From: an uncultured Pseudomonadota bacterium
GTDB lineage: Bacteria; Pseudomonadota; Gammaproteobacteria; Burkholderiales; Thiobacillaceae
NCBI GenBank assembly: GCA_903918705.1
Contig: CAIXFP010000879.1
Coordinates: 1-7,061, forward strand
Direction of reading: 5' to 3'
DNA length: 7,061 nucleotides
The translations under genes were made by a program, and so were the position numbers. The notes below the pieces were generated by a model. The model was not told where the DNA came from and made no database searches. It saw only the letters and a list, made by a program, of their open reading frames with translations. Below, in pieces: positions 6,501 through 7,061 of the stretch. Numbering within the stretch: the stretch's first letter is position 1; every line of letters begins with the position of its first letter.

Positions 6501-7061
6501 CTGATGCCGTTGGCCGTGGCCGTGATGGTATCGGTCAATACATGGCTGCCCGCCGTCAGGGTGGCCCGGGCGACGCCGTTGGCGTCGGTCGTGGTGGTCG
6601 TCGGCGTCATGGTCGTGCCATCGACACTGCCGTTGTCGCTGCTGAGGAAGGTGACCGTTGCGCCAGGAAGCAACTGGTTGGCGTTGTCGCGGACCGTGGC
6701 CTGAACCTGGGTTTGGCCATATACGGGAATCGTCGCGCTGTTGCTGGTGACCGTCACGGAACCGACCACGGCGTTGTTCGCGCTCACATTGATGTCGACG
6801 CCGCCTGATTTACCGTTGCCGGCAACCGCGTTGACCGTGTCCGTCCCCGCAGCGGTACCCGCCGCATAGATCACCGTCGCCAGGCCGTTGGCGTTGGTCA
6901 CCGCCGTCGTCGTCGCCAGGGTCGGCAATCCGCTGTTCTTCACCGTGATGGAGAAGGTCACCGTCTCCCCCGACACCGGGTTCGAGCTGGCATCCACCAC
7001 GTAGGCGGAAATGGTCGAGGTGCCGCCCGGTTTCACCGAGGTCGGCGCGGCGCTCACCACC
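533..7061 (-). CDS. giant Big-1 (bacterial Ig-like) repeat protein, adhesin-like; 5' end outside window
   Basis: This is a 2175-codon open frame ending in TGA (533-535) and running off the right edge. The first full codon (7058-7060) is GTG, an ordinary Val inside a Big-1 repeat (compare the paralogous positions near residue 635), not a start. The chain is very rich in Thr, Ser, Ala, Val and Gly with few charged residues. It consists of roughly 95-125-residue Ig-like domains, each with Big-1 hallmarks: SVKPGGTS near the start, a D..GNPV..E/TVTF segment mid-domain, T(D/N)ANG(L/I/V)A and YTAG/LTAG later. Such domains form rigid stalks of the intimin/invasin family and of many large secreted or surface proteins. 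Using residue numbers within this fragment, domains 1-16 alternate A/B (1-1625). They are followed by an Ig-like domain (1626-1724), a degenerate one (1725-1851), a Big-1-like domain (1852-1969) and a Cys-containing C-terminal module (1970-2175). There are only eight Cys: 473, 478, 1787, 1810, 2036, 2074, 2090 and 2167. No LPXTG, RTX nonapeptide or C-terminal beta-barrel is seen, so secretion and anchoring must be set by the missing N-terminus. An inverse-autotransporter barrel or a signal peptide there is possible but unseen. The role as an adhesin or surface stalk is inferred from the family. Confidence 0.93.
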   Translation of the reverse strand, partial: VVSAAPTSVKPGGTSTISAYVVDASSNPVSGETVTFSITVKNSGLPTLATTTAVTNANGLATVIYAAGTAAGTDTVNAVAGNGKSGGVDINVSANNAVVGSVTVTSNSATIPVYGQTQVQATVRDNANQLLPGATVTFLSSDNGSVDGTTMTPTTTTTDANGVARATLTAGSHVLTDTITATANGISGSAQIRFSAGTANAVSLNAAPSTLGPLGTSTVTVAVTDSSGNAVVNEPVTLSLAMHGSGNPSLSATTGVTDLNGLLRLTYTAGATDNSADQIKAVVSTGFSATQNITVKGDTPTVGSVTATANNTSVPIGGSTVIRALVQTPPSPGAAPMPVPGITVSFEIRSSTGGTSLATLSALSAVTDPTGIASVTLTGSPDMPAQAVRVTASVSGFASAATVNFIPGVPASWSVTAIPDKVKPNGTSTLLVAVADAKGNPVAGEAVTLSIVRTNGGLSPSGASYLVDPPASCISLPCGTPYTGPVLVTTDANGLYKLNYVAGANNGTDTIHAVTSNGLIINKDIPIIVDSSTQAIGSVTTTATSNSIPVSTGSTVIRTVVRDTSGVAVTGATVQFTSTSGSLSASSAQTDASGTATVNLAAGSKVLTARVDASISGYTSSTQVAFTAGAPNTVVMSASPTSVKPSGTSSISAYVVDADLNPVAGDTVTFAITARNSGQPSLVTTTAVTNASGLATVTYTAGSGSGIDSVNATTSNGKTASAAATVNVSQSNQVVGTVTVTSANATIPVTGSTVVRATVLDTSNQPIPGTTVTFNSSAGTFNPTSAVTDANGIAQATLTAGSTILTANVTASSGGVMSSTQVGFTSGAASAVSVTPSPNSVKHGGTSTVTIAVVDASGNPVANEPVALSLPAPGSGVPALNVYSGTTNAGGFLLVTYTAGANDGTDSVKAVASTGANSSANITVSNSSSVVGTVTLVAANSSILVSTNTALTATVLDTNGQPIANATVNFTSNGGTLSAASGTTNASGVATVTLTAGTAAQVATVRAAASNVSGSATVTFLPGAASAVSVSPSPNAVKPGGSSIVTVAVTDGDGNPVANEPVTLAFSATASGTPSLSATSGTTNAMGLLVVSYTAGSGSGNDTIRARVSTGATATGTISVSVNATVIGSVTATANSGSIPVGGNTTIRAVVKDTNGLAVSGQTVTFTTTAGILSAVTTTDANGIATATLTAGTYVSSANVTATISGFSSTATVAFTAGLPHTVTLGAAPSSVKPGGTSSISAYVTDANGNPVSGNTVTFSITTNGSGQPNGSQPMLTTYTAVTGNNGLASVTYTAGSGSGSDAVGATSSNGIVATPVSITVAPNTIVVSSISLISGATTLPADGTSTTTLRATVLSGSTPAAGVTVTFLTSGGALSGGNLTATSSTTDSNGYAQVTLTSPTLTGAVTVTASASGFVASQSVTIVAGQPDSSHTLLTASPASVNAGGLSTLTAIVLDAHQNPVAGQTVTYTITNTPVYGSLSSVTAVTNGNGIASVTYTGGNSLGTDTIQAALVGGIAKTASVTVAGGTLTSLSIATSTTTVKSDNSQLATITVTALSSQKVVLPGITVNFSANGGQLTTNQVVTGANGQAQVMLSSGTLDKSNRIVTVTAAATGATSVMIPIQVVKSTVSLSTSASTLTAGGATATITVTAQDAGGVGVYNVPITLAASGTGTITPAVLSGTTDVNGQFTTTVSALPGATTGAATLTATALGATATQAFTVLPSSTFAISSIGYTINNVPVAGSNNDVTTGTSSLHTGATNYLTFHITAPTQLSVRFATTVGSWSTCGVAPNPAADPSTFTVAVVGQAACAQLASTSSGTASVQIDGFDGAGATGNITGTRTQTVYMTATTAASIYLQASATNIQPSSGGTTHTLTVSATVVDASGQPVGNVPVAFSLLNTTGGGETIAPAIKSTSNGTNSPDPLGQARVTFTSGSLPSGQSGSSVQVQAKALSGGNPVSNTVNIVIGGTAGSVVIGESTQVSKDSTGTVYTLPMTVVVADSNGNPVPAGTVVSLSVWPTYYAPGVWTPNAGKTICAPTASDGTALVYYRNEDINENLILDTYQVGDPNYAATCNAAGDRLKGPSEDTNCDGSLTPSNSAGGTLPSSVVTDANGVASFNLSYLVQSAAWVRVRIRATTLVQGSQTSTEVNFGLPYAVSDAVPVSGVCILPNSPYQ
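536..1153 (-). other. protein domain: Cys-containing C-terminal module with EF-hand-like loops
   Basis: Residues 1970-2175. It begins and ends like a Big-1 domain (VVVADSNGNPVPAGTVVSL and VVTDANGVASFNLSYL), with about 75 residues inserted between. The insert carries C2036, C2074 and C2090 and two Asp/Asn-rich loops: D2053-I-N-E-N-L-I-L-D2061 (878-904) and D2087-T-N-C-D-G-S-L-T (776-802). The spacing resembles DxNxDG calcium-binding loops of EF-hand/dockerin type. The domain then has the basic strand WVRVRIRA and the tail ending C2167-ILPNSPYQ. From memory, similar NED...D/EDTNxDG...WVRVR tails end other large bacterial Big-1 proteins; this was not searched. Calcium binding is inference. Confidence 0.55.
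1154..1507 (-). other. protein domain: Big-1-like domain preceding the C-terminal module
   Basis: Residues 1852-1969. HTLTVSATVVDASGQPVGN followed by VPVAFSLLNTTGGG and GQARVTFTSGSLPSG keeps the Big-1 order, with an insertion (IAPAIKSTSNGTNSPDPL) before the late Gly-rich turn. It has no Cys. Confidence 0.6.
1508..1888 (-). other. protein domain: degenerate Ig-like domain with a Cys pair
   Basis: Residues 1725-1851. It lacks the PxSVKPGGTS and DANG hallmarks but has beta-strand-like segments (NYLTFHITAP, LSVRFATTVGSW, TASVQIDGFDG, TQTVYMTATT). The two Cys (C1787 and C1810) are 23 residues apart and could form a disulfide in an extracytoplasmic protein. An Ig or filamin-like fold is inferred from its position and strand pattern; it may be a different domain type. 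Confidence 0.45.
1889..2185 (-). other. protein domain: seventeenth Ig-like (Big-1-type) domain
   Basis: Residues 1626-1724. The order of motifs is that of a Big-1 domain: STLTAGGATATITVTAQDA, then VPITLAASGTGT, then TTDVNGQFTTTVSA, then ATLTATALG. It matches neither the A nor the B class closely and is free of Cys. It forms the transition from the regular array to the irregular C-terminal part. Confidence 0.6.
2186..3400 (-). repeat. diverged end of the A/B array (A7-B7-A8-B8)
   Basis: Residues 1221-1625. A7 (3086-3400) carries SSVKPGGTSSISAYVTDA and resembles A1 and A4, so it looks like the start of a third super-repeat. B7 (2777-3085, LPADGTSTTTLRATVL), A8 (2483-2776, ASVNAGGLSTLTAIVLDA) and B8 (2186-2482, TVKSDNSQLATITVTAL) keep the Big-1 layout but have drifted from the units upstream. 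Increasing divergence towards the C-terminus suggests that expansion of the array took place in its N-terminal part. Confidence 0.6.
3401..5167 (-). repeat. six-domain super-repeat unit 2 (A4-B4-A5-B5-A6-B6)
   Basis: Residues 632-1220. Approximate borders are A4 4862-5167, B4 4571-4861, A5 4274-4570, B5 3983-4273, A6 3686-3982 and B6 3401-3685. Domain-by-domain resemblance to unit 1 is clear for A1/A4, B1/B4, A2/A5 and B3/B6. It is modest for B2/B5 (both end in F(I/L)PG). It is weak for A3/A6, because A6 is closer to A5, which suggests local duplication or gene conversion between neighbours. This unit lacks the insertions of unit 1, so it is 589 residues against at least 631. Confidence 0.68.
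5168..7061 (-). repeat. six-domain super-repeat unit 1 (A1-B1-A2-B2-A3-B3)
   Basis: Residues 1-631 of the fragment. Approximate domain borders are A1 6770-7061 (cut by the edge), B1 6461-6769, A2 6161-6460, B2 5831-6160, A3 5459-5830 and B3 5168-5458. A1 carries TSVKPGGTSTISAYVVDA and matches A4. B1 (VGSVTVTSNSATIPV) matches B4. A2 (NEPVTLSL, GSGNPSL, STG) matches A5. B3 (IGSV, TVIR, SISGYTSS, VAFTAGAPNTV) matches B6. B2 has an extra Pro-rich loop (PPSPGAAPMPVPG, about 329-341), and A3 has an insertion of about 25-30 residues containing the only Cys pair of the A/B array. Confidence 0.7.
5460..6360 (-). other. lower-GC block inside the Big-1 gene
   Basis: Hand counts of 60-base lines give 47% (5461-5520), 52% (5521-5580), 53% (5701-5760), 57% (6121-6180), 52% (6181-6240) and 55% (6301-6360). 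Sampled lines elsewhere in the gene give 63% (6901-6960), 65% (5401-5460), 70% (3901-3960), 70% (6421-6480) and 78% (4021-4080). The left edge coincides with the A3/B3 domain border (5458/5459) and the right edge falls within A2. The reading frame is intact throughout. Confidence 0.65.

Noticed and set aside
1029..6704. Series of plus-strand frames of about 60-190 codons with hydrophobic Val/Leu/Ala-rich products resembling membrane segments
   Set aside because: They recur at the spacing of the Big-1 repeats and are antisense translations of Thr/Val-rich codons in the other phase. None has a convincing ribosome binding site or an independent domain.
7058..7060. GTG near the right edge as the start codon of the giant gene
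   Set aside because: The codon lies within a Big-1 domain: the downstream sequence matches the interior start of domains A4 and A7, where the equivalent codons are internal. The frame is open to the window edge, so the gene is 5'-truncated by the window.
536..7061. Regularly repeated DNA as a CRISPR array or satellite
   Set aside because: Repeat units are about 290-370 bp, imperfect, in frame and protein-coding with Big-1 signatures. There are no short identical repeats with unique spacers.

Overview
The window is from a GC-rich Gram-negative bacterium, most plausibly a beta- or gammaproteobacterium. The support is roughly 65% GC, a Sec/lipobox lipoprotein signal, Big-1 (invasin/intimin-type) immunoglobulin-like repeats, and REP-like palindromes with GTAG/GTGG heads of the kind linked to RAYT transposases. 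No finer taxonomic call is justified.

Layout. Both genes are on the minus strand, so transcription runs from right to left. Positions 533-7061 (92% of the window) are the 3' part of one giant gene for a repetitive surface or secreted protein. At least 2175 residues are visible and the frame continues past the right edge, so the true start, secretion signal and any membrane anchor are not seen. From N- to C-terminus the visible part holds: sixteen Big-1-like domains in an alternating A/B pattern (2186-7061); a seventeenth, simpler Ig-like domain (1889-2185); a degenerate Ig-like domain with a Cys pair (1508-1888); another Big-1-like domain (1154-1507); and a distinct C-terminal module with four Cys and two Asp/Asn-rich, EF-hand-like loops (536-1153). 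A perfect 14-bp stem with a UCCG tetraloop and a short U-tract follows at 463-496 and is the likely terminator.

The 263-bp intergenic space (270-532) contains the terminator, two inverted REP-like elements (336-357 and 412-433) and an imperfect hairpin upstream of the next gene. That gene (45-269) encodes a 74-residue lipoprotein with lipobox LSAC. A third REP-like element (27-48) overlaps its 3' end, and the TAG stop codon lies inside the element's GTAG head.

The most informative points are these. (1) The giant protein shows a hierarchical repeat: A/B domain pairs are themselves organised into a six-domain unit of about 1.8-1.9 kb present twice (5168-7061 and 3401-5167), with the start of a diverged third copy. 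(2) A block of visibly lower GC (about 5460-6360) sits in the first unit and begins almost exactly at a domain boundary, which suggests module replacement. (3) Three REP-like elements bracket the small lipoprotein gene, and one supplies its stop codon. No new enzymatic or defence system is visible. The giant protein is best read as an adhesin-like stalk whose function cannot be fixed from this fragment.
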